Origin: Nostoc sp. NMS7
GTDB lineage: Bacteria; Cyanobacteriota; Cyanobacteriia; Cyanobacteriales; Nostocaceae
Length of the DNA: 50,838 nucleotides
Direction: 5' to 3'
Assembly: GCF_017115085.1 (NCBI RefSeq)
Contig: NZ_JABXKJ010000207.1
Location: forward strand, 16,784-67,621
In this document: positions 43,930 to 50,838 of the stretch, piece after piece
Position numbering within the stretch: the first letter of the stretch is position 1
Layout of the letters: every line of letters starts with the position of its first letter
Translations under genes and position numbers: made by a program
Notes under the pieces: model-generated
Database searches by the model: none
What the model was told of the DNA's origin: nothing
What the model saw: the letters and a program-made list of their open reading frames with translations, nothing else

Positions 43930-44120
43930 CATATAGAATCGGTCAAGAGAGTCTTGAATAAAAAGTGGCAGAAATACATATGCTAAAGATGGATGGTCAC
44001 TGTTGCTGTTTTCGTGCATAGGAAATGAGTTCTCGACTGATTTATTCTCCATAGGCTGTGTTCTATGCCCAGAGGTAGAAGCAAATTGTCAAAAAGATAT
44101 TGCTTGGGGATGATATTTTT

Positions 44121-44717
44121 ATGAGTAAGCAAATTAACGCACCCTCTGGACGCCCACGCAGCATCCACGCCGACCAAGCTATTCTGCAAGCGACTTTAGA
44201 CCTGCTTGCAGAGGTAGGATATGAAAGCATGAGTATAGAAGCGATCGCTTCCCGTGCGGGAGTTGGTAAAACGACCATCTATCGGCGTTACACTTCCAAA
44301 GAAGAACTAGTTGCAGACGCTATAGAAAGTCTCAGAGATGATTTAGCGATCCCCGATACTGGCAGCTTTTGGGGAGACATGGATATCTTAATCAATAATG
44401 CCGCCAAAAAAATAGATAGTCCCCTTGGTCGTCAGACACTCGCGCTGATCATTAGTACAGCGTCTAGCAATCCTCAGTTTGCCGAGGTCTATTGGATAAA
44501 ATATACCAAACTCCGACGTGAAGCCTTTGCTAAAATACTTCAGCGTGCAAAGTCTAGAGGCGAAATTCACAAGGATGCAGACGTAGACTTAATTATCGAT
44601 CTTGTGAGCGGGTCACTATATTATGCACTGATCTTCAAACCCACAACCGAGCCAGTAGAAGCGTATATGCGCCGTACAATGAATCTTCTTCTCAAAGGCA
44701 TTGGGAATAGGGCATAG
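44121..44717 (+). CDS. TetR-family transcriptional regulator
   Basis: 198 residues from ATG 44121 (MSKQINAPSGRPRS); the frame extends seven codons further up to a TTG, which is unlikely. The DNA-binding domain is AILQATLDLLAEVGYESMS with helix-turn-helix IEAIASRAGVGKTTIYRRY; a ligand-binding helical domain follows (TetR_C, with RQTLALIISTASSNPQFAEV). Located divergently from the DHA2 pump. GGGGA lies about 10 bases before the start. Confidence 0.92.
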   Translation: MSKQINAPSGRPRSIHADQAILQATLDLLAEVGYESMSIEAIASRAGVGKTTIYRRYTSKEELVADAIESLRDDLAIPDTGSFWGDMDILINNAAKKIDSPLGRQTLALIISTASSNPQFAEVYWIKYTKLRREAFAKILQRAKSRGEIHKDADVDLIIDLVSGSLYYALIFKPTTEPVEAYMRRTMNLLLKGIGNRA

Positions 44718-44820
44718 GGCATGGGGCATAGGGAAGAGTTCTTCTAAATTCCTGTACAGACGCGATTAATCGCGTCTCTCCAAACTCCTAACTCCTAACT
44801 GGCCAATGCCCAATGCCCAT
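44699..44820. repeat. Composite dispersed repeat behind the TetR gene
   Basis: GGGCATAGGGCATGGGGCAT tract, the CCTGTACAGACGCGATTAAT palindrome shared with 21072, AACTCCTAACTCCTAACT, then CCAATGCCCAATGCCC, which can pair back to the first tract. The first bases overlap the tetR end and supply its last codons (GIGNRA), so the repeat may have replaced the original C-terminus or stop. Confidence 0.75.
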
Positions 44821-44902
44821 TTGAAACTTGTTGCCAAAATAACTTTCCAGCATAGGTCATAAATGAGATGATGGAATAATTAGAGAAAAAGGTGAACAAT
44901 TG

Positions 44903-45322
44903 TTATTTTTCTCCCTCCGCTTCTGGTTGCAAAATGGCATCACAGTATTGAATGAGGATTGTCAAGCGATCGCTAATCGTTTGAAGTCTCGTTTGTGCAG
45001 TAGATGCTTGCCGCGCTCCTTGCAAAAACATCACATCTATTTCCAACAGGCGCAATTGCTTGCTCATTTCCGTTTGATAAGACTGCACTCGCCAGTCTTC
45101 TCCTTGGGGAGAGGCTTCTCTAGCAGAGGCTTCTCTACCAGAAGCTTCGCCAACGCCAACGCCAACATCAGCCAAAGGCACAATCTGTTGCCTAAAAAAT
45201 TGTTGCAACGAGGCTACACCTTGCCGCAGTTCGGGTGCAACAATTTGCGTAGTTGTGGCATCGGAGCGTAATTGCTCTAGTAAGGTTACAAATGCCTGAT
45301 ATTTCTCACGATTTAAAGACAT
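44903..45322 (-). CDS. PatD-like heterocyst-frequency control protein with repeat-derived insert
   Basis: 139 residues, mostly helical. MSLNREKYQAFVTLLEQLRS and the segment MSKQLRLLEIDVMFLQGARQ, then ASTAQTRLQTISDRLTIL, match what I remember of PatD, a small protein that limits heterocyst number in Anabaena. Residues 54-76 (GVGVGEASGREASAREASPQ and GED) do not fit: the DNA at 45095-45163 is a dispersed-repeat insertion read in frame, between two helices. If PatD, function may be preserved because the insert falls in a loop. The PatD identity is from memory and needs a search. Confidence 0.6.
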   Translation of the reverse strand: MSLNREKYQAFVTLLEQLRSDATTTQIVAPELRQGVASLQQFFRQQIVPLADVGVGVGEASGREASAREASPQGEDWRVQSYQTEMSKQLRLLEIDVMFLQGARQASTAQTRLQTISDRLTILIQYCDAILQPEAEGEK

Positions 45323-45636
45323 CCAGTGATAGTTAAGATAGTATTAATGTCAAGTAATTTTTCTTCTACAATAAACTTTACTTAATCGTTTATCAGCACT
45401 AAAAGCCTCAAGTCGTGATTTGAGGCTTTGTTTGCCATCAATCGATTTTGAAATTTATGATCCTTGAAACTCAAACTGGATGACTACCAGACGCTCGTGC
45501 GTCGCTAAGGCTGCGCTATCGGCAATTGCAGAATCATCCTAACACTGTTTTTTTGAGCGACAGCATCTTTTCAGGGCGATGCTGGTAGTTTTATTTATCT
45601 TTCACTTATCTACCAATCCTCTCTAAACCCAATTGT
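45323..45636. other. Intergenic region with a hairpin, upstream of relA/spoT
   Basis: Divergent promoter region for the PatD-like gene and the stringent-response gene. AAAGCCTCAA (45402-45411) pairs with TTGAGGCTTT (45420-45429), a terminator-like hairpin with a following TTTG on the plus strand, although no plus-strand gene lies upstream; it could be an attenuator for a leader transcript. A CGCTCGTGCGTCGCTAAGGCTGCG repeat lies near 45493-45516. Confidence 0.5.
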
Positions 45637-47907
45637 ATGAGCACCATAGCGATAAATTCATCAGCCGATCTAGCTATTCCAGAATGGTTAAAAAAATGTT
45701 TGAAGGAGTCATCGACAACTAGCGGCGCAGCCGAAGATGACCGAAGGTATAATGATACCGTCTTAATTGGTCGAGCATTTGAATTTGCTTACCAACTGCA
45801 TCAAGGTCAATACCGCAAATCTGGAGAACCATACATTGCTCATCCCATTGCTGTAGCTGATTTGCTGCGTGACTTGGGGGGGAGTGCTGCTATGATAGCA
45901 GCTGGATTTCTTCATGATGTCGTTGAAGATACAGAAGTTACCAGTGAAGACATAGAACAGCGCTTTGGCCCAGAAGTGCGGCAATTGGTCGAAGGTGTCA
46001 CCAAGCTTTCTAAAATCAATTTCACTAGCAAAACCGAAAGCCAAGCCGAAAACTTCCGGCGGATGTTTTTGGCAATGGCGCAAGATATTCGGGTAATTGT
46101 GGTGAAATTGGCAGACCGTTTGCATAATATGCGAACTTTACAATATATGTCAGAGGCTAGCCGCCGCCGCAGTGCCCAAGAAACGCGAGATATTTTCGCG
46201 CCTTTAGCCAATCGCTTGGGGATTTGGCGGATTAAATGGGAACTGGAAGATTTGGCTTTTAAGTATTTGGAACCGGAAGCTTTCCGCCAAATGCAAGAAC
46301 TTGTTTCCGAAAAACGGACGGCGCGAGAAGAGAAATTGACCAAAGCTACAGACATTTTGCGGGAACGTTTGCAGCAAACCGGAATCAATTTTCACGATAT
46401 CAGTGGTCGTCCCAAGCACCTTTATAGCATTTACCAAAAAATGCACCGCCAGCAAAAGGAATTTCATGAAATTTACGATTTGGCAGCGCTGCGAATTATT
46501 GTCCAAAGCAATGAGGAATGCTATCGGGCGCTGGCGGTGGTTCATGATGCTTTTCGCCCAATTCCTGGGAGATTTAAGGACTATATTGGACTGCCAAAGC
46601 CTAACCGTTACCAGTCGTTGCATACTGGGGTGATTGGCCTAACTGGTCGTCCTTTAGAGGTGCAAATTCGGACAATCGAAATGCATCATATCGCGGAGTA
46701 TGGGATTGCCGCCCATTGGAAATACAAAGAAACAGGAGGTTCTAGTATTAGCCATTTGACAGCGACAGATGACAAGTTTACTTGGCTGCGGCAGCTGCTG
46801 GAGTGGCAAAGTGATCTCAAGGATGCCCAAGAATATCTTGATAGCGTCAAAGATAATCTATTTGAAGATGATGTCTATGTCTTCACCCCTAAGGGGGATG
46901 TTGTTCCTTTAAGTCCCGGTTCTACGACTATAGATTTTGCTTATCGCATTCATACCGAAGTCGGGAACCACTGTTCAGGGGCGCGGGTGAATGGGCGAAT
47001 GGTGCCACTATCAACGCGGCTGCAAAATGGCGATATTGTAGAGGTTCTCACCCAAAAGAACTGCCATCCGAGTTTAGATTGGTTGAACTTCGTCAGGACT
47101 TCGGCGGCGAAATATCGGATAAAACAATGGTACAAGCGATCGCGCCGCGAAGAAAATGTTGCGCGTGGACGGGAGTTGTTAGAAAAGGAACTTGGTAAAA
47201 CTGGTTTTGATAGTTTGCTGAAGTCGGATGCAATGGAGACTGTCGCCGAAAAGTGTAACTACCATAGTGTGGAAGATTTACTTGCCGGTTTGGGTTACGG
47301 TGAAGTGACGTTGAACTTGGTATTAAATCGTTGGCGAGAAGTGGCTAAGGGACAACAACCAGTTTCCACGGTGTCGCCATTTATCCCCAAAGAACCAACT
47401 ACATCAAAAGCTTTGCGAGATGTACCTGTAACTACCTCCCGCTCCACATATTCGCCAATTGTTGGGGTGGAAGGTTTGGTGTATTATTTAGCTGGGTGTT
47501 GTACCCCGATTCCTGGCGAACCAATTATTGGTGTGGTGACGCGAGGTAGGGGGATTTCGATTCATCGCCAAGGCTGCCATAATCTGGAGAGTGTGGAGTA
47601 TGAGCGTTTAGTACCAGTTAGGTGGAACCCAAGCGCCGAAAATAGTGGTCGTCCGCATACTTATCCAGTGGATGTGCAAATTGAAGCCCTTGACCGCGTA
47701 GGGGTGCTAAAGGATATTTTGTCACGGTTGAGTGACCAAGGGATCAATGTCCGCCATGCCCAGGTGAAAACCTCTATTGGTCAACCGGCATTGATCGACT
47801 TAGGAATAGATATACGCGATCGCTCTCAACTAGAGCAAGTGTTCGTCCAAATTAAGAAAATGAGCGACATTTTAAATATCCACCGCGTTGGTCAAATTGA
47901 CGAGTAG
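45637..47907 (+). CDS. spoT: Bifunctional (p)ppGpp synthetase/hydrolase (RelA/SpoT family)
   Basis: 756 residues, the full long RSH layout. HD hydrolase domain (about 45-200): HPIAVADLLRDL, FLHDVVEDT with the HD pair, and DRLHNMRTL. Synthetase domain (about 240-370): YDLAALRIIV, GRFKDYIGLPKPNRYQSLHT, EVQIRTIEMH. TGS domain (about 400-465), helical and zinc-finger region with CCTPIPGE, and C-terminal ACT domain (about 675-750). A single bifunctional enzyme normally makes and degrades ppGpp in cyanobacteria, controlling growth in darkness and nutrient stress. ATG at 45637. Confidence 0.95.
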   Translation: MSTIAINSSADLAIPEWLKKCLKESSTTSGAAEDDRRYNDTVLIGRAFEFAYQLHQGQYRKSGEPYIAHPIAVADLLRDLGGSAAMIAAGFLHDVVEDTEVTSEDIEQRFGPEVRQLVEGVTKLSKINFTSKTESQAENFRRMFLAMAQDIRVIVVKLADRLHNMRTLQYMSEASRRRSAQETRDIFAPLANRLGIWRIKWELEDLAFKYLEPEAFRQMQELVSEKRTAREEKLTKATDILRERLQQTGINFHDISGRPKHLYSIYQKMHRQQKEFHEIYDLAALRIIVQSNEECYRALAVVHDAFRPIPGRFKDYIGLPKPNRYQSLHTGVIGLTGRPLEVQIRTIEMHHIAEYGIAAHWKYKETGGSSISHLTATDDKFTWLRQLLEWQSDLKDAQEYLDSVKDNLFEDDVYVFTPKGDVVPLSPGSTTIDFAYRIHTEVGNHCSGARVNGRMVPLSTRLQNGDIVEVLTQKNCHPSLDWLNFVRTSAAKYRIKQWYKRSRREENVARGRELLEKELGKTGFDSLLKSDAMETVAEKCNYHSVEDLLAGLGYGEVTLNLVLNRWREVAKGQQPVSTVSPFIPKEPTTSKALRDVPVTTSRSTYSPIVGVEGLVYYLAGCCTPIPGEPIIGVVTRGRGISIHRQGCHNLESVEYERLVPVRWNPSAENSGRPHTYPVDVQIEALDRVGVLKDILSRLSDQGINVRHAQVKTSIGQPALIDLGIDIRDRSQLEQVFVQIKKMSDILNIHRVGQIDE

Positions 47908-47923
47908 GTGTCCCAATTGGTAG

Positions 47924-47949
47924 GGTGCGTTAACGCAGTGTAACGCACC
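47924..47949 (+). terminator. Hairpin behind the (p)ppGpp synthetase gene
   Basis: GGTGCGTTA (47924-47932) pairs with TAACGCACC (47941-47949), extended by ATTGG/CCAAT outside. It starts 16 bases after the stop. No U-tract. The GGTGCGTTAACGC hairpin is a common Nostoc repeat, compare 7811. Confidence 0.5.
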
Positions 47950-48029
47950 AATTTAGGAGTCGAACCACAGAGGCGCAGAGGAAATCAATATCCAGTGTTT
48001 TTACTTAAATAATTGTATTATATTTGATA

Positions 48030-48996
48030 TAGCAACCGCCAAGGCGGTTAGGGTATAGACTGGAAGTAGTCCCTTTTCCTGCGGAGTGCGATTGCTCGAC
48101 CCATGCCTAAACCCTATAGTTATGACCTCCGTCAGAAGGTGATTCAAGCCATCGAACTCGATGGCTTAAAGAAAAGTGAAGTGAGTCAACTATTCAATAT
48201 CAGTCGCAATACCATAGACTTATGGCTGAAGCGATTGGACGTTACAGGCGACTTCCAAGCCATACCCAATCAGCCTCCTGGTAATGGCCATAAAATCACT
48301 GACTGGGAAAAATTCCGGGAATTCGCTTTATCTCATGGGGATAAAACCCAAGTTGAAATGGCCTCACTTTGGGAAGGAGAAATTAGCGATCGCACGATTT
48401 CACGCGCATTGAAGAAAATTGGCTTCACTCGAAAAAAAAGACCTACGGCTACTGTGAGCGCGATGAAGGCAAACGGCAGACGTTTGTAGCGCAGTTATCC
48501 GGCCTACTAAGGCGAGAAAATTGTTTACCTTGATGAATCTGGGATGGATAATCGAGACGAGTATGAGTACGGTTGGAATAAAAAAGGGCAGCGCTTCCAT
48601 GCACTTAAATCAGGCCGAGGTGAAGGACGGGTGAACATGATTGCCGCGCTGTGTAACCAAAACCTGATAGCTCCCTTCACTGTTGAGGGAGCCTGTAATC
48701 GAACAGTGTTTGAGACCTGGTTGGAAACCTGTTTGGTTCCGACACTCGAACTGGGACAGGTTGTAGTGATGGATAATGCCACATTTGATAAAGGTGGACG
48801 TATTCAAGAACTGATTCAGGACGCGGGGTGTGAACTGCTATACCTACCGCCTTATTCTCCTGATCTTAACAAGATTGAGAAATGCTGGTCTTGGCTAAAA
48901 AGTCAAATCCGCAAAAAACTGGATCAGTTCGATTGTTTGCGAGATGCCATTGAGCATGTTTTACGTTCGGTGTCTTAACCGCCTTGGCGGTTGCTA
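48030..48996 (+). mobile_element. IS630-family insertion sequence
   Basis: Perfect 23-bp terminal inverted repeats including flanking TA (left TATAGCAACCGCCAAGGCGG plus TTA at 48028-48050; its exact complement at 48976-48998). The element of 967 bp is flanked by TA on both sides, the IS630/Tc1 target duplication. Each end also contains an internal palindrome AACCGCC(AA/TT)GGCGGTT. It carries one broken transposase gene. Confidence 0.9.
48103..48978 (+). pseudogene. IS630-family transposase with two frameshifts
   Basis: N-terminal part 48103-48489: MPKPYSYDLRQKVIQAIELD with helix-turn-helix. Translation should continue as KTYGYCERDEGKRQTFVAQL in the -1 frame, beginning at a run of eight A (48432-48439) where CGA AAA AAA AGA has the phase of an A-AAA-AAA slippery site. 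A second shift near 48520 returns to the first frame for KIVYLDESGMDNRDEYEY and the DDE residues (D in LDESG, D in VVMDNATF, E in PDLNKIEKCW). The first could be programmed; the second has no slippery site and probably kills the gene. The open remainder 48544-48978 has no own start signal. Confidence 0.85.
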
Positions 48997-49080
48997 TAAT
49001 TAAAAATCAACGGTAGTATATTTTACATCTTTAATAGGCTTCGTCTGACATCTTGCACCATTCTCAATTAGCACCATCGC

Positions 49081-49198
49081 CCGCCCAGAACTCAAGTTCT
49101 GGGCTGATAGCTCAACTCCACGCTTAGTGGACTCAAACTTTTGCTCAGTCTTCTTTAGAAGACTTTAGCTATTAGCCTCAGAATGAATTCTGAGGCGG
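49081..49198. repeat. Four-hairpin repeat, copy 1 (REPIN-like)
   Basis: Stems: GCCCAGAACT/AGTTCTGGGC (49083-49104, two central bases unpaired), TCCAC/GTGGA (49117-49131), AGTCTTCT/AGAAGACT (49147-49164) and CCTCAGAAT/ATTCTGAGG (49176-49195). Linkers CTGATAGCT and AGCTATTAG are near complements, and the ends are CCGCC and GGCGG, so the whole is an inverted pair of two-hairpin units. The surrounding 48999-49338 contains no gene. Confidence 0.8.
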
Positions 49199-49338
49199 TT
49201 GTTGGAACTGATGCAAGATATCAGCTTCGTCTGTCATAACCTCTATTAAGGCGCGATCGCCTGCTGCTCGTTTGACCACCTACAAATAAGCTGATCGTGT
49301 CAAAATGTTATGTGTATAGTTTATTTACAAAGTCATTT

Positions 49339-49623
49339 ATGCCGAAAGCAATTTGGAATGGAACTGTTTTAGCCGAGAGTGATAATACTGTAGTTGTGGA
49401 AGGCAACCATTATTTCCCTGTTGACGCCATTAACAAACAGTATTTCACAGAAAGCAACACCCACACCACTTGTCCTTGGAAAGGTGTCGCCAGCTACTAC
49501 AGTATCGACGTTGATGGGCAAATTAATAAAGATGCTGCTTGGTACTATCCCAGCGCCAAGGAGAAGGCTAAGAATATTGAAGGCTATGTGGCTTTCTGGA
49601 GGGGTGTAAAAGTTGAGGCTTAA
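49339..49623 (+). CDS. DUF427 domain protein
   Basis: 94 residues from ATG 49339: MPKAIWNGTVLAESDNTVVV, then HYFPVDAINKQYF, HTTCPWKGVASYYSI and AAWYYPSAKEKAKNIEGYVA with final FWRGVKVE. This is the complete small beta-rich DUF427 fold, known from several bacteria and fungi; its biochemical function is not established. A GTG-initiated frame from 49297 would add 14 residues of no conserved character. Single gene, with a terminator 72 bases downstream. Confidence 0.92.
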   Translation: MPKAIWNGTVLAESDNTVVVEGNHYFPVDAINKQYFTESNTHTTCPWKGVASYYSIDVDGQINKDAAWYYPSAKEKAKNIEGYVAFWRGVKVEA

Positions 49624-49694
49624 TAAAGGTTCCTGGAAGTATTTTAGTTTCAGGAAATTGATATTATCTTCGGCTAATTGCCCATAAAATAATT

Positions 49695-49728
49695 AGCCCG
49701 CGCAGAGATAAGTCTGAGCGGGCTTTGT
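49695..49728 (+). terminator. Terminator of the DUF427 gene
   Basis: AGCCCGC (49695-49701) and GCGGGCT (49718-49724) form the stem, with CAGA/TCTG pairing inside; TTTG follows. Confidence 0.8.
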
Positions 49729-49771
49729 ATTTAAACTATTTACAGCTATTTTTAGGTAAATAGACCACGCG

Positions 49772-50012
49772 GTAGGGGCACAGCAATGCTCATTGGTGTC
49801 AACTTCAGCTAGAAATCGCTTGTTGACTTCCACGCCCGCCCAGAAATAAATTTCTTTGGCTTTTAGCCCAAGTCTACTCAAGTAGACTAAAGATTTTTCG
49901 GATTATTTAGTCATCTTTAGATGACTTGAGCTATTAACAAGGAACTTCAGTTCCTTGTGGAACATGGCTTTCACGTTAATTTGACACCAATGAGCTTTTT
50001 CTGTGCCCCTAC
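49772..50012. repeat. Inverted-repeat-bounded element carrying four-hairpin repeat copy 2
   Basis: The ends GTAGGGGCACAGCAATGCTC then ATTGGTGTCAA (49772-49802) and TTGACACCAATGAGC...TGTGCCCCTAC (49981-50012) are inverted repeats with a few differences in the middle. Inside lies a second four-hairpin unit (49836-49960): stems AGAAAT/ATTTCT, AGTCTACT/AGTAGACT (49871-49888), AGTCATCT/AGATGACT (49909-49926) and CAAGGAACT/AGTTCCTTG (49938-49957), with linkers TTTTAGCCC and GAGCTATTA. No gene inside. It looks like a non-autonomous miniature element of about 240 bp. Confidence 0.7.
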
Positions 50013-50069
50013 GATAGATGTGGTTCAAATAGATGAAAACTGCTGTAAAAAATTTATTCTAATACGTAA

Positions 50070-50555
50070 TTATACCTTGGCTTTGCGAAACGCTGCTTGC
50101 TTTCTCTTCGCCAGCCAAGCCAGACTACCAGCAAGTATAATACCACCGATCGCACTTGGTTCGGGTACTCTTGTCAGGAAAACAACCTCACTGGCTGTAA
50201 CAGTTATAGTGCCTGCTGCTCCTGAATTAATGTTACCACCAGCGATCGCACTGGGTTTGCGTACTGGTTTCAATATAAGAAGATCATCGGCTCTGAGAGT
50301 TATGTTACCTGCTAGACCATCGCCGGTTTCCCCAAAATTGACGCTGGCACCATCGAGAATCATTAGCCTACCAGTAGAGATTTGCAATGAGCCAGCCCCA
50401 CTGTAATTGAGATTGTCGAAGGTAGCAGCTTGTGCTGATTCGACTTGCATTATCACCCAGCCCAGAGCAACAGCTGTGGAAATAGCTTGAGCAACAGCCT
50501 TTTTTCTATTGTTTTTTGTCATGGATTGTGAATCCATTTTTAGAGCAAAAGACAT
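50070..50555 (-). CDS. PEP-CTERM exported protein
   Basis: 161 residues. An N-terminal signal peptide (basic NNRKK, then a hydrophobic helix ending VESAQA) is followed by a short beta-rich region (GSLQISTGRLMILDGASVNF and GNITLRADDLLIL, similar to filamentous-haemagglutinin-type repeats). The C-terminus carries the PEP-CTERM sorting signal: VPEPSAIGG, a hydrophobic helix and basic KRKQAAFRK. Such proteins are processed by exosortase and are often surface or matrix proteins. Possible starts are ATG 50555, 50537 and 50522; the last gives the most typical signal peptide. Shorter than most members, perhaps a truncated paralogue. Confidence 0.8.
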   Translation of the reverse strand: MSFALKMDSQSMTKNNRKKAVAQAISTAVALGWVIMQVESAQAATFDNLNYSGAGSLQISTGRLMILDGASVNFGETGDGLAGNITLRADDLLILKPVRKPSAIAGGNINSGAAGTITVTASEVVFLTRVPEPSAIGGIILAGSLAWLAKRKQAAFRKAKV

Positions 50556-50838
50556 AAATCTATAACTTGACGATTTTATACTTACTCAAGCATAGCGATC
50601 GCATGGTATGCGGTTTACTGCCACTGATATAACTTTATAATTAAAGCTAACAAGCAAAAAGCATGACCTAAAAAAACAAGCGGAGTCATTTGTTACGATA
50701 ACTTCTATACTAATCAGGTTTGCTTAAGCATTTGCTAGAAATAAACAAACTGTTGTTACTAAGGTGCAAGCATTTATAACAAAGGTTCTTCAGTACTTGC
50801 TATGCTTAACTAATAGTTGATATACCAATTTAACAAGC
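50556..50838. other. Right-edge region without recognised genes
   Basis: AT-rich 283 bases up to the window end. One HIP1-like site near 50597. It should contain the promoter of the PEP-CTERM gene; nothing else can be supported. Confidence 0.45.

Noticed and set aside
45402..45429. Terminator of an upstream plus-strand gene
   Set aside because: The upstream gene (44903-45322) is on the minus strand, so no plus-strand transcript is known to end here; recorded only as a hairpin.

Overview
The window looks like chromosomal DNA of a filamentous, probably heterocyst-forming cyanobacterium of the Nostoc group. This rests on many HIP1 octamers (GCGATCGC), thylakoid/respiratory NDH-1 (ndhJ end), cytochrome c oxidase with dedicated heme A genes, an ARC6/Ftn2-type division protein, GuaB3, a CbbA-type class II aldolase, a PatD-like heterocyst-frequency protein, and many short palindromic and AT- or G-rich dispersed repeats between genes. 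No database search was possible; family names come from recognising sequence motifs.

Left part, about 1-12.8 kb, is an accessory island. It opens with the end of ndhJ, whose 3' end and terminator are duplicated about 1.3 kb further on, bracketing an Rpn/PD-(D/E)XK nuclease-family gene. Next come a SLOG-like plus nucleosidase fusion protein and a divergent two-helix membrane protein. Facing these is a tight three-gene minus-strand operon of a QueC-like enzyme, a TGT-like enzyme and a CD-NTase, which is the signature of type IV CBASS antiphage defence. A repeat-rich stretch follows (146-bp and 21-bp tandem repeats), then an overlapping pair of a P-loop ATPase and a degenerate-ATPase/TPR protein, and a REP-associated tyrosine transposase (RAYT) bracketed by its own hairpins.

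Middle part, about 12.8-39.7 kb, is mostly core metabolism. A PstS-like binding protein and a Ser/Thr kinase precede the minus-strand ctaC-ctaD-ctaE cytochrome oxidase genes (a type A2 enzyme by its YSHPAV motif), with ctaA and ctaB divergent, so oxidase and heme A synthesis sit together. Then come a DUF6888/DUF6887 small-protein pair, a PepSY remnant, a ferredoxin-metallo-beta-lactamase protein, the ftn2 division gene, pdhA, an aldose-epimerase-like gene, tRNA-Lys(TTT), class II fructose-bisphosphate aldolase, a nitrilase-family amidase, thioredoxin, guaB3, a YdcF-family protein, sbcD, cysH and a tiny one-helix protein followed by a strong terminator.

Right part, about 40-50.8 kb, is regulatory and mobile. 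It has a methanogen-output-domain protein beside a PAS histidine kinase, a DHA2 efflux pump and divergent TetR regulator sharing a palindromic operator candidate, the PatD-like gene carrying an in-frame repeat insertion, the (p)ppGpp synthetase/hydrolase, a decayed IS630-family element with perfect terminal repeats, a DUF427 protein, two copies of a four-hairpin repeat whose stems covary, and a PEP-CTERM protein near the right edge.
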